Assembly: GCF_030815255.1 (NCBI RefSeq)
Contig: NZ_JAUSWN010000008.1
Location: 54,766 to 118,765, forward strand
Length of the DNA stretch: 64,000 nucleotides
DNA from: Hathewaya limosa
Lineage (GTDB): Bacteria; Bacillota; Clostridia; Clostridiales; Clostridiaceae
Direction of reading: 5' to 3'
Positions within the stretch are counted from its first letter, which is position 1; every line of letters starts with the position of its first letter. This document shows, one piece after another, positions 41,026 through 50,761 of the stretch. The notes beneath the pieces were generated by a model, which was not told the DNA's origin, made no database searches, and was given only the letters and a program-made list of their open reading frames with translations. Both the position numbers and the translations under genes were made by a program.

Positions 41026-42168
41026 ATGAGAAAAATAATATTTGCTATAGCATCTTTTGTATTTAAAATTTTATCTATTTTCCCAACTAAACAAAACAGA
41101 ATAATTTTAGAATGTGATTATGGTAAAGGATTCTTTGGAAACTTACTATATATATATAAACAAATAAAAGAAGAAAAAATGCCATTAGAAATAATAATTC
41201 CTATAAATAGTGGTGTGAGAATCGATATACAAGAAGATAATAATACTAAAATAGTAAAAACAAAAACACTTAAGCACTTATACTATTTAGCTACATCAAA
41301 ATACTGGATTACTAACAATCATTATTATCATTTTTTACCCAAACCTAAAGGAACAATTATGATTAATACTTGGCACGCTTTAGGTGCATTTAAGAAATTT
41401 GGAATAGATTCTGCTAAGACAGAAAAAGAAAGAGAAAGATTTATAAAAGACTCAAAAAATATAGATTATCTTTTGGTCAGTTCAAAAGAATTAAAAGGAA
41501 TCTATAGTAAAGCTTTAAATGTGGAAGAAACTAAAATTCTATCTTTAGGAATACCAAGAACAGATATTTTATTTGATTCAAATCATATGGAAGCAGTTAA
41601 AGAAGAATTTTTTAATGTACATACAGAACTAAAGAAAAAAAACATAATTTTATATGCGCCTACATTTAGAGATGATGAGAAAGAGTATTTTAACATGCAA
41701 CTAGACCTTAAATTGTTAAAAGAAAACTTAGGGGACGGTTCAGTTATTTTATTAAAATTACATCCTATAATTAGACATAAATTTGAAATTCCTAAAGGAT
41801 TAGAAGATTTTATTATAGATGTAAGTAAGGTTAATATAAATAAACTTATGATAATTTCAGATATTTTAATTACGGATTATTCATCTATTATTTTTGAATA
41901 TTCATTGTTAGATAAACCGATTATATTTTTTGCTTATGATTATGAAAAATATAAAAACAACTTAAGAAATTTTTATTTTGGATATGAAGAATTTATACCA
42001 GGTAAAATGTTAAGAACATCAGAAGAAGTATTAAATGAAATACAAGAAAGTATGGAAGGTTCATATAATAAGGAACTTATAAGAGAGTTTTCTAAAAGAT
42101 TTTGCGAATATACAGATGGAAAATCAACAAAAAGATTTATAAATCATTTCTTTAAAGATAAACAATAA
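41026..42168 (+). CDS. TagF/TarL-like polyol-phosphate (glycerol- or ribitol-phosphate) transferase
   Basis: 380 aa, matching the catalytic part of the CDP-glycerol:glycerophosphotransferase family. Visible blocks are NTWHALGAFKKFGIDSA (the family HG-x-x-x-K region), ILYAPTFRDD, LLKLHP and the C-terminal ILITDYSSIIFEYSLLDKPIIFF. The large N-terminal domain of long TagF enzymes is absent. The next two genes encode CDP-ribitol synthesis, so the donor is likely CDP-ribitol, and the enzyme may add ribitol phosphate to a surface glycan or polymer. Sequence alone cannot separate a primase (one unit) from a polymerase. Confidence 0.9.
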   Translation: MRKIIFAIASFVFKILSIFPTKQNRIILECDYGKGFFGNLLYIYKQIKEEKMPLEIIIPINSGVRIDIQEDNNTKIVKTKTLKHLYYLATSKYWITNNHYYHFLPKPKGTIMINTWHALGAFKKFGIDSAKTEKERERFIKDSKNIDYLLVSSKELKGIYSKALNVEETKILSLGIPRTDILFDSNHMEAVKEEFFNVHTELKKKNIILYAPTFRDDEKEYFNMQLDLKLLKENLGDGSVILLKLHPIIRHKFEIPKGLEDFIIDVSKVNINKLMIISDILITDYSSIIFEYSLLDKPIIFFAYDYEKYKNNLRNFYFGYEEFIPGKMLRTSEEVLNEIQESMEGSYNKELIREFSKRFCEYTDGKSTKRFINHFFKDKQ

Positions 42169-42191
42169 TAGTTTAAGGTGGTGATTGCAAA

Positions 42192-42899
42192 ATGAATATT
42201 GCAATTATATTGGCTGGTGGTAGTGGTACAAGAATGGGGAGCGATATTCCTAAGCAATTTATAGATATATATGGTAAGCCATTAATTATTCATACAATAG
42301 AAGCTTTTGATATTAATCCAAATATAGATTACATAGCAGTGATTTGTAAGAATGAGTTTAAAGAAGATTTAACTATTTGGATTAGAAAATATGGAATTTC
42401 AAAAGTTAAGTGGATTGTAGATGGTGGAAATACAAGACAAGAGTCAGTTTATAATGGCATAAATCAGTTAAGTGATTTTTGTAGTAATCAGGATATAGTT
42501 GTAATCCATGATGCTGCAAGACCATTAATTTCACAAAGAATAATAAATGAAAATATTGAAAGTGCAAAGATAAACAAAGCTGTAGATACAGTAATTCCAA
42601 CAACAGATACCATAATAAGAAGTATAGATGGTAGTGTTATAGAAGAGGTACCAGTAAGACGTGAATTGTATCTTGGACAAACTCCTCAAAGTTTTGAATA
42701 CGCCTTAATTAAAAAAGCACATGAGGAAGCTAAAAAAGAAAACAATCTAAATGCTACAGATGATTGTCAGTTAGTCTTAAAAATAGGTAATAAAGTTAGT
42801 TTGGTTAAGGGAGATAAATTAAATTTTAAGGTAACTACTTTTGAAGATCTACTTATACTAAAATCTGTAATAAAATTAGGAAAATTAGAGGTTAAATAA
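42192..42899 (+). CDS. tarI: Ribitol-5-phosphate cytidylyltransferase (TarI; IspD family)
   Basis: 235 aa, the IspD-like fold: LAGGSGTRMG at residues 7-16 with the KQF that follows, VIHDAARPL in the middle and ATDDCQLV near the C-terminus. By family alone it could be the isoprenoid enzyme IspD. The adjacent dehydrogenase of the TarJ type and the upstream TagF-like transferase make CDP-ribitol synthesis far more likely. Very strong ribosome binding site (AAGGTGGTGAT). The stop is immediately followed by the start of tarJ, so the two are coupled. Confidence 0.9.
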   Translation: MNIAIILAGGSGTRMGSDIPKQFIDIYGKPLIIHTIEAFDINPNIDYIAVICKNEFKEDLTIWIRKYGISKVKWIVDGGNTRQESVYNGINQLSDFCSNQDIVVIHDAARPLISQRIINENIESAKINKAVDTVIPTTDTIIRSIDGSVIEEVPVRRELYLGQTPQSFEYALIKKAHEEAKKENNLNATDDCQLVLKIGNKVSLVKGDKLNFKVTTFEDLLILKSVIKLGKLEVK

Positions 42900-44009
42900 T
42901 TGTTTAGTAAGGGATTTAAAATAGTATCTCCTAAAACTTTTGAAATATATTATGAAAGTGTTGAATTAAAAGAAAACCATGCCTTAGTAAAAATAAATAT
43001 GGGAGCAGTATGCAAAGCAGACCTTAGATATTTTTTAGGGAAAAGAGATAAAAGAATTTTAGGTTTAAAATATCCTATGAGGCTTATACATGAAGCAGTA
43101 GGAGAAATTATAAAAGATCCTACAAATATTTTTAAAGAAGGACAAAAGGTTGTTTTAGTTCCCAATATAACAGAATGCAGTTATTTAAACAAACAACAAT
43201 GTAAGTACTTAAAAGGAAAATCTATTTGTAATATTGAAGGAAATATAGATAAATGTGAATTTAGGAATTCAATAGGGGAAAATTATTGTCCTAAAGCTAA
43301 GTTTGCATCTAGTAATACAGATGGATTTTCTTGTGAATATATGAGTTTCCCAGTTAGTAATCTTGTGCCTGTAGATGAAACCATAGAAGAGATTCAATCG
43401 GTTTTTGCCGAATTAACTTCTGTTGGAATGTCAGCTATAAGAAGATGCAAAGATATGAATTGTAATATAGACAATAAAGTAATTGCCGTATGGGGTGATG
43501 GTATAGTTGGATATATTTTAACTTGTATTTTGAAGGTTATGGCAAAGGACAGTAAAATTATAACAGTTGGTAAAAATGAAGACAAGTTAGCACAATTTCC
43601 AAGTGATGAAACTTATGAAATTAATGAACCGTCCCTAAAAGATTTGAAGGTAGATTTAGCTTTTGAGTGTGTAGGGGGAATGGGTTCTAAGGATGCCATC
43701 AATCAGATTATTGATGTTATAAAAATAGGTGGAAGGATAGTTTTAACTGGAGTTGCAGAAGATAATGTTGCAATAAATACAAGAAAAATTCTAGAAAAAG
43801 GATTAGTACTTACAGGAACTACAAGAAGTTCTATTGATGATTTTAAAAGAAGTGTAAGGTTAATGGAAGAAACGGATTATAATAAATATTTAGGTCAATT
43901 AGTAAATGATATAAGAGTAATTGAAAATATTACTGATTATTATGATGTGTTTGAAATAGAAGCTGAAAATAAAAGTTTAGGTAAAACTCTTATGAAGTTT
44001 AATTTTTAA
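42900..44009 (+). CDS. tarJ: Ribulose-5-phosphate reductase (TarJ), zinc alcohol dehydrogenase type
   Basis: Reduces ribulose-5-phosphate to ribitol-5-phosphate, the substrate of TarI. 369 aa from a TTG start that directly abuts the tarI stop; AGAGG lies about 9 nt upstream. The N-terminus (FKIVSPKTFEIYYESV) matches TarJ. The expected zinc ligands C38 (GAVCKADLRYF) and H64-E65 (LIHEAVGE) are present, followed by the GQKVVLVPN block. Between about residues 94 and 128 there is a cysteine-containing insert (CSYLNKQQC, CNIEGNIDKC), which may hold the structural zinc of the wider dehydrogenase family. A 112-bp gap follows, the widest inside the operon. Confidence 0.9.
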   Translation: MFSKGFKIVSPKTFEIYYESVELKENHALVKINMGAVCKADLRYFLGKRDKRILGLKYPMRLIHEAVGEIIKDPTNIFKEGQKVVLVPNITECSYLNKQQCKYLKGKSICNIEGNIDKCEFRNSIGENYCPKAKFASSNTDGFSCEYMSFPVSNLVPVDETIEEIQSVFAELTSVGMSAIRRCKDMNCNIDNKVIAVWGDGIVGYILTCILKVMAKDSKIITVGKNEDKLAQFPSDETYEINEPSLKDLKVDLAFECVGGMGSKDAINQIIDVIKIGGRIVLTGVAEDNVAINTRKILEKGLVLTGTTRSSIDDFKRSVRLMEETDYNKYLGQLVNDIRVIENITDYYDVFEIEAENKSLGKTLMKFNF

Positions 44010-44121
44010 GATATAAGTTAATATTACAATATATATGATGTATGATTTATGGATTAATAACATAAAAAATGAGAAGTAGAAGTAACAAATAAGAAAGATG
44101 TATAAGGAGCAAATAAAAAAT

Positions 44122-45105
44122 ATGAGCATTAAGATTTCTGTAATAGTGCCTTTATATAATGTTGAAAATTATATAGAAAGAACTCTTAATTCCTTAAAAA
44201 ATCAAAACTTTAAAGAGTTTGAAATCCTTTTAATTAATGATGGATCAAAGGATAAAAGTGTAGATGTAGCAGAGAAAATTTTAAATAATAGTATGTTGAA
44301 TTATAAAGTTATAAATAAGGAAAATGGTGGAGCAAGCAGTGCAAGGAATACAGGAATAGATAATGCACAAGGAGAATATGTTTATTTCCTTGATGGAGAT
44401 GATTATATCGATCCTAATATGTTAGACTTAATGTACAAAAAAATTCAAAATGAAAAAGCTGAAATAGTATTTTGTGGATATACTCATGTAAAAGAAAGTA
44501 ATGGAGAAGAAATACTAAAAGTTCATAAATATATAAAACACACAATTAAAGGTATTAAAGCAGCAGAAAAAATGTTAAAAAATGAATTTTGGATTAGTGC
44601 CATATCTGGTATGTATTCAAGAAACTTTTTAAAAGAAAATAAATTATATTTTCCTACAAATATAGTTTTTGGAGAAGATACAGTATTTGTAGCAAAAGCT
44701 CTTATGAATGCTGAGAAAGTTACTTGTGTTGAAAAAGCTTTAGTATATTATCTAAGAAGAGATACATCTGTTACGAGAACAGCTAATGAAAAATATTTCA
44801 ATTTACATGAATCTAATATGGAAATACTGAAGTATATTAGAGAAAATTTTAAATATGAAGGTGTAAATGTTGAAAAATCACTTATGGAATATAAAATTCC
44901 ACAATCAATAATGAGGATATTTTCATCACTAGCTAAAAGTGAAAACTGTAGGGAAAGACTTTTGAACTTTGTAAAAGATAAAGAGCAAAGAGAATACCTA
45001 AAAAGGTTTAAAATAAACGGGCAAAAGGAAAATATAAAATTTAAAATAGCATCGAAGGTTTTATTAATAAGCCCAGAATTGATGTATAAACTTTTAAGAA
45101 AATAA
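44122..45105 (+). CDS. Glycosyltransferase family 2
   Basis: 327 aa. GT-A fold start ISVIVPLYNVENYIERTLNS, then INDGSKDKS, the ENGGASSARNTGI block and the metal-binding DGDD. GGAG at 44106-44109 lies 12 nt before the ATG at 44122; an in-frame ATG at 44098 has no ribosome binding site in front and lies before this site, so I reject it. It resembles EpsJ-type cytoplasmic transferases that add hexoses to lipid-linked intermediates. The sugar cannot be assigned. The 112-bp upstream gap could hold an internal promoter but I see no clear one. Confidence 0.92.
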   Translation: MSIKISVIVPLYNVENYIERTLNSLKNQNFKEFEILLINDGSKDKSVDVAEKILNNSMLNYKVINKENGGASSARNTGIDNAQGEYVYFLDGDDYIDPNMLDLMYKKIQNEKAEIVFCGYTHVKESNGEEILKVHKYIKHTIKGIKAAEKMLKNEFWISAISGMYSRNFLKENKLYFPTNIVFGEDTVFVAKALMNAEKVTCVEKALVYYLRRDTSVTRTANEKYFNLHESNMEILKYIRENFKYEGVNVEKSLMEYKIPQSIMRIFSSLAKSENCRERLLNFVKDKEQREYLKRFKINGQKENIKFKIASKVLLISPELMYKLLRK

Positions 45106-45116
45106 AAGGTGAAAAA

Positions 45117-46655
45117 ATGAAAAAAACAAGGGTGAAAAATGCAAAGAAAAATGTTATATATGGTATGGCCACCTATATATTATTAATGCTAGTAACATTC
45201 TTAAATAGAAAAGTATTTTTAGCTTTGTTAGGTGATGACGTAGCAGGATTCCAAGGACTTTTGCAAAACATACTTAGTTTCTTAAACCTAATAGAATCTG
45301 GTGTAGGTATGGCAATAATGTTTTCGCTATATAAACCTTTTGCAGAAGATGATAAAGTACAAATAAAAAGTGCTGTTACATTATATTCAAAGATTTATAA
45401 AGTATGTGGAAGTATTTTAATAATAGCGGGAATAATATTAACTGGATTTCTACACATTTTTGTAAAAGAACAAATACCTATGGTATATGCTAAAATATGT
45501 TTTTTACTATATATAGCAGACACATCACTAACATATTTTTTCTCATATAAAACTTGTCTTTTATATGCTAGTGAAAATGGATATGTAATTTCCTTTTGGG
45601 ATTTTATTTTCAAATTTATAAGATCAGTAGTACAAATAATAATGCTATATATATATAAGTCTTTTATTATATTTATAGTAATTCAGATTCTAACCAATAT
45701 AGAATATTTAATCGTAATAAATTATAGTACCAATAAAAGATTTCCGTGGTATAAAGATATAAAAGCCGACAAAGTAAAAGGGAAAAAGGATATTATAAAA
45801 AATATAAAAGCATTATTTATACATAAAATTGGTGGCTTTGTTGTATTTAGTACAGATAATTTATTAATATCATATTTCTTGAATTTTAAAGTAGTGGCAT
45901 TATATACAAACTACAATATGATTATTGCATTTTGCCAAAATTTTATAAACAAGATATTTGAAGGTATTGCAGCAAGTATAGGAAATCTATTAACAGAAGG
46001 AGATAAAGAAAAATCTTTTTCAGTATTTAAAAAATTATTCTTTTTTAATTTTTGGATAGCCTCATTTATAGGAATATGTCTATATAATGCTATAGATCAA
46101 GTTATAGAACTTTGGCTTGGAAATAGATTTTTATTAGATAAATCCGTACTTATAGTACTTCTTTTAAACTTTTATATAACAGCAATGAGATTATGTGTGG
46201 ATAAGTTCAAAGAAAGTGCAGGACTTTATTACGAAGATAGATATGCACCAATAGCGGAAAGTATTATAAATTTAGTATTTTCTATAATTCTTTTAAAGAA
46301 ATTTGGATTAATAGGAGTATTTATAGGAACTTTAATAAGTAATTTATCAGTTATTTTCTGGATTAAACCGAAAATTGTATTTAATAAAGTATTTAATAAA
46401 AGTCTTTCAGAATACTTAATTCATTATTTAAAATATATGTGTTATGCTGTGGTTCCATTTATTTTAACAAGAATCACTTGTAGATATGTGCATGTAAGTA
46501 ATAAATTTTTAGATTTCTTATTAAATTGTATTTTAAGTGTAATAATTATAAATTTCAGTTATGCTATAATGTTTTATAAGAAAGAAGAATTCCAATACTA
46601 TAAAGCTTTACTTATGAAAAGATTAAAACGTTCTAAAGTAAGAGGGGAAAGATAG
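45117..46655 (+). CDS. Polysaccharide flippase (Wzx-like), first of two
   Basis: 512 aa of regularly spaced hydrophobic segments (about 12-14 predicted) with the N-terminal pattern RVKNAKKNVIYGMATYILL and FLNRKVFLALLGDDVAGFQGL found in Wzx/MATE-like oligosaccharide exporters. Predicted to flip undecaprenyl-linked repeat units to the outer face of the membrane. The stop codon abuts the start of a polymerase-like gene, the usual Wzx-Wzy partnership. A second flippase is encoded at 53141. Confidence 0.9.
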   Translation: MKKTRVKNAKKNVIYGMATYILLMLVTFLNRKVFLALLGDDVAGFQGLLQNILSFLNLIESGVGMAIMFSLYKPFAEDDKVQIKSAVTLYSKIYKVCGSILIIAGIILTGFLHIFVKEQIPMVYAKICFLLYIADTSLTYFFSYKTCLLYASENGYVISFWDFIFKFIRSVVQIIMLYIYKSFIIFIVIQILTNIEYLIVINYSTNKRFPWYKDIKADKVKGKKDIIKNIKALFIHKIGGFVVFSTDNLLISYFLNFKVVALYTNYNMIIAFCQNFINKIFEGIAASIGNLLTEGDKEKSFSVFKKLFFFNFWIASFIGICLYNAIDQVIELWLGNRFLLDKSVLIVLLLNFYITAMRLCVDKFKESAGLYYEDRYAPIAESIINLVFSIILLKKFGLIGVFIGTLISNLSVIFWIKPKIVFNKVFNKSLSEYLIHYLKYMCYAVVPFILTRITCRYVHVSNKFLDFLLNCILSVIIINFSYAIMFYKKEEFQYYKALLMKRLKRSKVRGER

Positions 46656-47942
46656 ATGAGTTATAAAGAAGTTATAAATAATAGATTAGATGGAGTTCAG
46701 GAACTATTAAGTAAAGACATTACTAAATACGCTTTAATGTATATGTTTTTAATAATTACATCTGGTGTAAGTTTTGTTAATTATTTTACTGTAACTAAAG
46801 TGATAAAGTATATATTTTTAGCTATAGTACCAATAATTCTTTTTTTAGTAATGAAGAAAAACAAGCAAATTTCAAAAAATATAAAGGACATAAATATATT
46901 CTTTATTTTTATATGTGTTTTTAGTTCTTTATCAATAATATGGTCTCAATCAAGAGGAATTACAACTAAAAATACATTATTTTTAATAGCTACTACAGTT
47001 ATAGCAATGTATATGGGACTGAATTATACTAAAGAAGAAATTTTTAAGATGCTATTACAGTGGTTTATTATCTTAGTAGTTATAAACTTAGTATCATGGA
47101 TATTTAGTTTACCATTTGTTTTTGATACAACAGAGATGAGATATACTCATTTCCCTATAAAAGGAATATTTAAACACAGAAATCTTTTGGCTTTTTATAT
47201 GGTTTTAACTATAACATTGTCACTATGGTTTTTAATGAATAATAAAGATGATAAGAAATTAAAGTTAACTTATTTAGGAACAATTATAGGTGCAGCAATA
47301 ATATTAATGGGAACGAAAAGTATGACATGTTACCTATTACTACCTGTATTTATTATTTTAATTTTAATAACCAAATATAAAACATTAAATAATATTATAA
47401 TTTATGCTATATTACCATTATTATTATTTTCAACTTATGCTATGGTATGTCAACCCGCATGGTTTCAAAATTTACTATTAGCAATAGGTAGAACACCAAC
47501 TCTTACAGATAGAAGTGTTATATGGAATGGAGTCGTAGCATGTATAAAAGTAAAGCCAATGCTTGGATATGGATATACAGGATTATTTAGTAATAACATA
47601 TATGCTGTAAACTTTATTGCTGAATTCTATGGAGGACTTCCATCACATTGTCATAATGGATATTTAGATATATTAATTGATTTTGGATTTGTAGGAGCCG
47701 TATTTATTGTAGCTGGTTTTACATACTTATTTAACAGAATTAAAAAGTTAAATAACAGTACAACTTTAAAAGATAAAAGATATGTTTCTTATATTTTAAG
47801 CTTTTTAGTATTTATTGCATTCTATAATCTTATAGAAAGTCCAATAATTAAACATTGTTCAACTATATATGTTTTAATTATAATATTTTCTAATGTTATA
47901 CAAAAAGAGTGGGATAAGGAACACAACGGAGAGGAGTCTTAA
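46656..47942 (+). CDS. O-antigen ligase/polymerase family protein (Wzy-like), first of two
   Basis: 428 aa, a multi-pass membrane protein with about 10 or more hydrophobic segments. The family block FKHRNLLAFYMVL and the loop ending HCHNGYLDILIDFGFVGA (the H-x-G-x-L-x pattern of the Wzy_C family) identify it. Predicted to join repeat units on the outer face of the membrane, or to ligate glycan to an acceptor. It starts at the base after the flippase stop, so translation is coupled. Confidence 0.88.
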   Translation: MSYKEVINNRLDGVQELLSKDITKYALMYMFLIITSGVSFVNYFTVTKVIKYIFLAIVPIILFLVMKKNKQISKNIKDINIFFIFICVFSSLSIIWSQSRGITTKNTLFLIATTVIAMYMGLNYTKEEIFKMLLQWFIILVVINLVSWIFSLPFVFDTTEMRYTHFPIKGIFKHRNLLAFYMVLTITLSLWFLMNNKDDKKLKLTYLGTIIGAAIILMGTKSMTCYLLLPVFIILILITKYKTLNNIIIYAILPLLLFSTYAMVCQPAWFQNLLLAIGRTPTLTDRSVIWNGVVACIKVKPMLGYGYTGLFSNNIYAVNFIAEFYGGLPSHCHNGYLDILIDFGFVGAVFIVAGFTYLFNRIKKLNNSTTLKDKRYVSYILSFLVFIAFYNLIESPIIKHCSTIYVLIIIFSNVIQKEWDKEHNGEES

Positions 47943-47944
47943 AA

Positions 47945-48985
47945 ATGCTATGCGCTTTAATAATGGCAGGGGGTAAGGGCACAAGATTTTGGCCATTATC
48001 TACAGAAAAAAAACCAAAGCAATTTTTAAACCTTTTAGGACAAGATACAATGATTCAAATGGCAGTAAAGAGATTACTACCTATAATTCCAATGGAAAGA
48101 ATTTTTGTTGTTACATCTAAGGAATATGTTCCAATACTGAAAGAACAATTACCCAATATCAATAATGAAAATATAATAGTAGAACCTATAGGTAGAAATA
48201 CGGCACCATGTATTGCATTATCAGCTTTTCATATAAATAAAAGGTATAAAGATGCAACTATGATAGTAGTCCCTTCGGATCATCTAATAAAAAAAGAAGA
48301 TGAATTTTTAGAAGTACTAAAAGAAGGAGAAAAATTTATAGAAGAGCATAAAGATGCAATAGCCACAATAGGAATAGAACCAACTAGAGCGGAAACTGGA
48401 TATGGTTATATAAAATATGATAAAGAATTAAATGATAAAATTGTTAAAGTAGAGCGATTTGTTGAAAAGCCTAATCTAGAAAAGGCGGAAAAATATTTCA
48501 AGAGTGGAGAATATCTATGGAATAGTGGTATGTTCATGTGGAAAGCAGAAAACATTTTAAAACTCGTAAATAGGTATTTAAAGAACACTTATGATATTTT
48601 ACAAGAAATTGTAAATACAAAAGAAGAAGGATATGAGGAAAGTTTAGAAAAGAATTATCCAAAAGTAGATAATATCTCTGTAGATTTTGCTATTATGGAA
48701 AAGACACAAAATATTTATGTCATAAAAGCTGATCTTGCTTGGGATGATGTAGGTAGTTGGAAGTCAATTGAAAGATATAGAGAAAAGGATGAAGATAATA
48801 ACATAACCTTAGGTAGTGTGAAAACATTAGAAGGAAAAAATAATATAATTATTGGAAATAAAAAACCTATAGTTCTATCAGGTGTAGAAGACATCGTACT
48901 TGTAGAAAGTGATGACATGATCTTCTTAGGCAAGAAGGAAAATATAGAGAATTTGTGTAAAGTTAGAGATCTGTTAGAATTGTAG
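47945..48985 (+). CDS. manC: Mannose-1-phosphate guanylyltransferase
   Basis: 346 aa, the short form without the fused isomerase domain. Motifs are MAGGKGTRFWPLS at the N-terminus, KPKQFLNL, VEPIGRNTAPCIALSA, VVPSDHLI and FVEKP followed by WNSGMF. Makes GDP-mannose from mannose-1-phosphate and GTP; together with manA at the front of the operon it covers two of the three steps from fructose-6-phosphate. The phosphomannomutase is not in the window. A GAGAGGAG site overlaps the end of the upstream gene. Confidence 0.94.
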   Translation: MLCALIMAGGKGTRFWPLSTEKKPKQFLNLLGQDTMIQMAVKRLLPIIPMERIFVVTSKEYVPILKEQLPNINNENIIVEPIGRNTAPCIALSAFHINKRYKDATMIVVPSDHLIKKEDEFLEVLKEGEKFIEEHKDAIATIGIEPTRAETGYGYIKYDKELNDKIVKVERFVEKPNLEKAEKYFKSGEYLWNSGMFMWKAENILKLVNRYLKNTYDILQEIVNTKEEGYEESLEKNYPKVDNISVDFAIMEKTQNIYVIKADLAWDDVGSWKSIERYREKDEDNNITLGSVKTLEGKNNIIIGNKKPIVLSGVEDIVLVESDDMIFLGKKENIENLCKVRDLLEL

Positions 48986-49018
48986 CAAAAAATTGAGGAT
49001 ATTCAAAAGGAGAAAGGT

Positions 49019-49870
49019 ATGAGAATTTCTATTATATGTCCTTTGTATAATGGAGAAAAATATATAGAGAACCTACATAAATCTTTAAAAGAACAAGAAA
49101 AGGTAGATATACTTTCTATACAATATGTTCTTACAGAAACAGAGGATAATTCAGAAGAATTATTAAAAAAACTAGGGTGTAACTATAAAAAAATTAGCAG
49201 AAAAGAATTTTCTCATAGTAAAACTAGAGAAGAGGCTGCTTTTGATGCTGAAGGTGATATTTTAGTTTTTATAACTCAGGATATTTTAATTAAAGATAAG
49301 TTATGGCTATATAAATTAACAGAACCTATTGTAGAAGGAAAATGTGAGGCTACTTTTAGTAGACAAATATGTGATAATGAGACTATTGAAAAATATATAA
49401 GAGAGAAAAACTATCCAAAGGAAAGTAGATTAGTATCTAGAGAAAGTATTGAAGAGTTAGGGTTTTTAACTTTCTTCTTTTCAGACGCATCTTCTGCCAT
49501 AAAGAAATCTGTGTTTATGGAGTTAAATGGATATGATCAAAAAAGATTACCAACTAATGAGGATATGTATATTGCATATAAGATTATTCAAAATGGATAT
49601 AGAATAAGATATTGTGCAGAATCACAAGTTATTCATTCTCATAAATTTACTTTAAAGCAGTTGTATACAAGATACTATATTACAGGAGTATTTTTAAAGC
49701 AGAACGATTATTTATTAGCCTATAAAGCTAATAGGGCAGGAATGGGATTACTAAGGTATGTGGTAAAAAGAGCTTTTCAAGAAGGAAATTATAAAGTCCT
49801 TTTAAATTTAATTCCAAATTTTGCAGCAAGATTTTTAGGAAGTTACTTTGGAAAAAGGAGTGTTAAATAA
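49019..49870 (+). CDS. Glycosyltransferase family 2, rhamnosyltransferase-like
   Basis: 283 aa. Begins RISIICPLYNGEKYIENL; the metal-binding region is VFITQDILI rather than D-x-D, a variant seen in rhamnosyltransferase-type GT2 enzymes. A later FFFSDASSAIKKSVF and GYDQKRLPTNEDM block is also typical of those. It lies directly before the dTDP-sugar genes, so a rhamnose or dTDP-sugar donor is plausible (inference). AAAGGAGA supports the ATG. The stop abuts rmlA. Confidence 0.88.
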   Translation: MRISIICPLYNGEKYIENLHKSLKEQEKVDILSIQYVLTETEDNSEELLKKLGCNYKKISRKEFSHSKTREEAAFDAEGDILVFITQDILIKDKLWLYKLTEPIVEGKCEATFSRQICDNETIEKYIREKNYPKESRLVSRESIEELGFLTFFFSDASSAIKKSVFMELNGYDQKRLPTNEDMYIAYKIIQNGYRIRYCAESQVIHSHKFTLKQLYTRYYITGVFLKQNDYLLAYKANRAGMGLLRYVVKRAFQEGNYKVLLNLIPNFAARFLGSYFGKRSVK

Positions 49871-50743
49871 ATGAAGGGAATAGTTCTAGCAGGGGGATCA
49901 GGAACAAGACTTTATCCCGTTACAAAAGCAATGTCAAAACAGATGGTACCTATATACGATAAACCAATGATATATTATCCAATGTCAGTTTTAATGTTAT
50001 CTGGAATAAGAGACATTCTTATAATATCAACTGAAAGAGATATTAAAGGGTTCAAGGAATTATTTAAAGATGGACAAGAATTAGGACTTAATATAAGTTA
50101 TGAAGTTCAAAAGGAACCTAATGGTCTTGCAGAAGCATTTATAATAGGGGAAGAATTCATTGGAGATGATAATGTATCATTAATATTAGGTGATAATATA
50201 TTCTGGGGACAAAGCTTTGGACAACATTTAGAAAAAGGCGCAGAATTAAAAAGTGGTGCTATGATATATGGTTATTATGTTCAAAACCCAAAGGACTTCG
50301 GTGTAGTGGAATTTGATAAAAATAATAAAGTTATATCCTTAGAAGAAAAACCAGAAAACCCAAAATCAAAATATGCAGTTCCAGGACTATATTTCTATGA
50401 TAATACTGTAGTTGAAAAGGCTAAAAAGATAAAACCTTCTAAAAGAGGGGAACTTGAAATTACAGATGTAAATAAGTTGTATATGGAAGAAGGAACACTA
50501 GAAGTAGATTTACTAGGTAGAGGAATGGCATGGCTTGATACAGGAACACATAGTTCAATGTTGAAGGCATCTAACTTTGTAGAAGCTGTTCAAAACACTC
50601 AAGGTACATACATAGCTTGCTTAGAGGAAATTTCCTATAGAAAAGGTTGGATAAATAAGGAACAATTAAAAGCTTTGGCAACACCATTATTAAAAACAGG
50701 ATACGGGAAATATTTAATGGAACTTGCTGAAGAGGAAATTTAA
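49871..50743 (+). CDS. rmlA: Glucose-1-phosphate thymidylyltransferase
   Basis: 290 aa, normal length. LAGGSGTRLYPVTKAMSKQM at residues 5-24, then YDKPMIYYPMSVLMLSGIRDI, the LGDNIFWG block, EEKPENPKS and GRGMAWLDTGTH. Makes dTDP-glucose from glucose-1-phosphate and dTTP, the first step to dTDP-rhamnose and related sugars. GGAG lies within the end of the preceding gene. Followed by rmlC and rmlB in the order A-C-B. Confidence 0.96.
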   Translation: MKGIVLAGGSGTRLYPVTKAMSKQMVPIYDKPMIYYPMSVLMLSGIRDILIISTERDIKGFKELFKDGQELGLNISYEVQKEPNGLAEAFIIGEEFIGDDNVSLILGDNIFWGQSFGQHLEKGAELKSGAMIYGYYVQNPKDFGVVEFDKNNKVISLEEKPENPKSKYAVPGLYFYDNTVVEKAKKIKPSKRGELEITDVNKLYMEEGTLEVDLLGRGMAWLDTGTHSSMLKASNFVEAVQNTQGTYIACLEEISYRKGWINKEQLKALATPLLKTGYGKYLMELAEEEI

Positions 50744-50761
50744 AGAGGGGAGAAAGTAATT

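Noticed and set aside
42192..42899. Assignment as IspD (isoprenoid synthesis)
   Set aside because: The fold is shared, but coupling to a TarJ-type dehydrogenase and a TagF-like transferase makes ribitol-phosphate activation much more likely.
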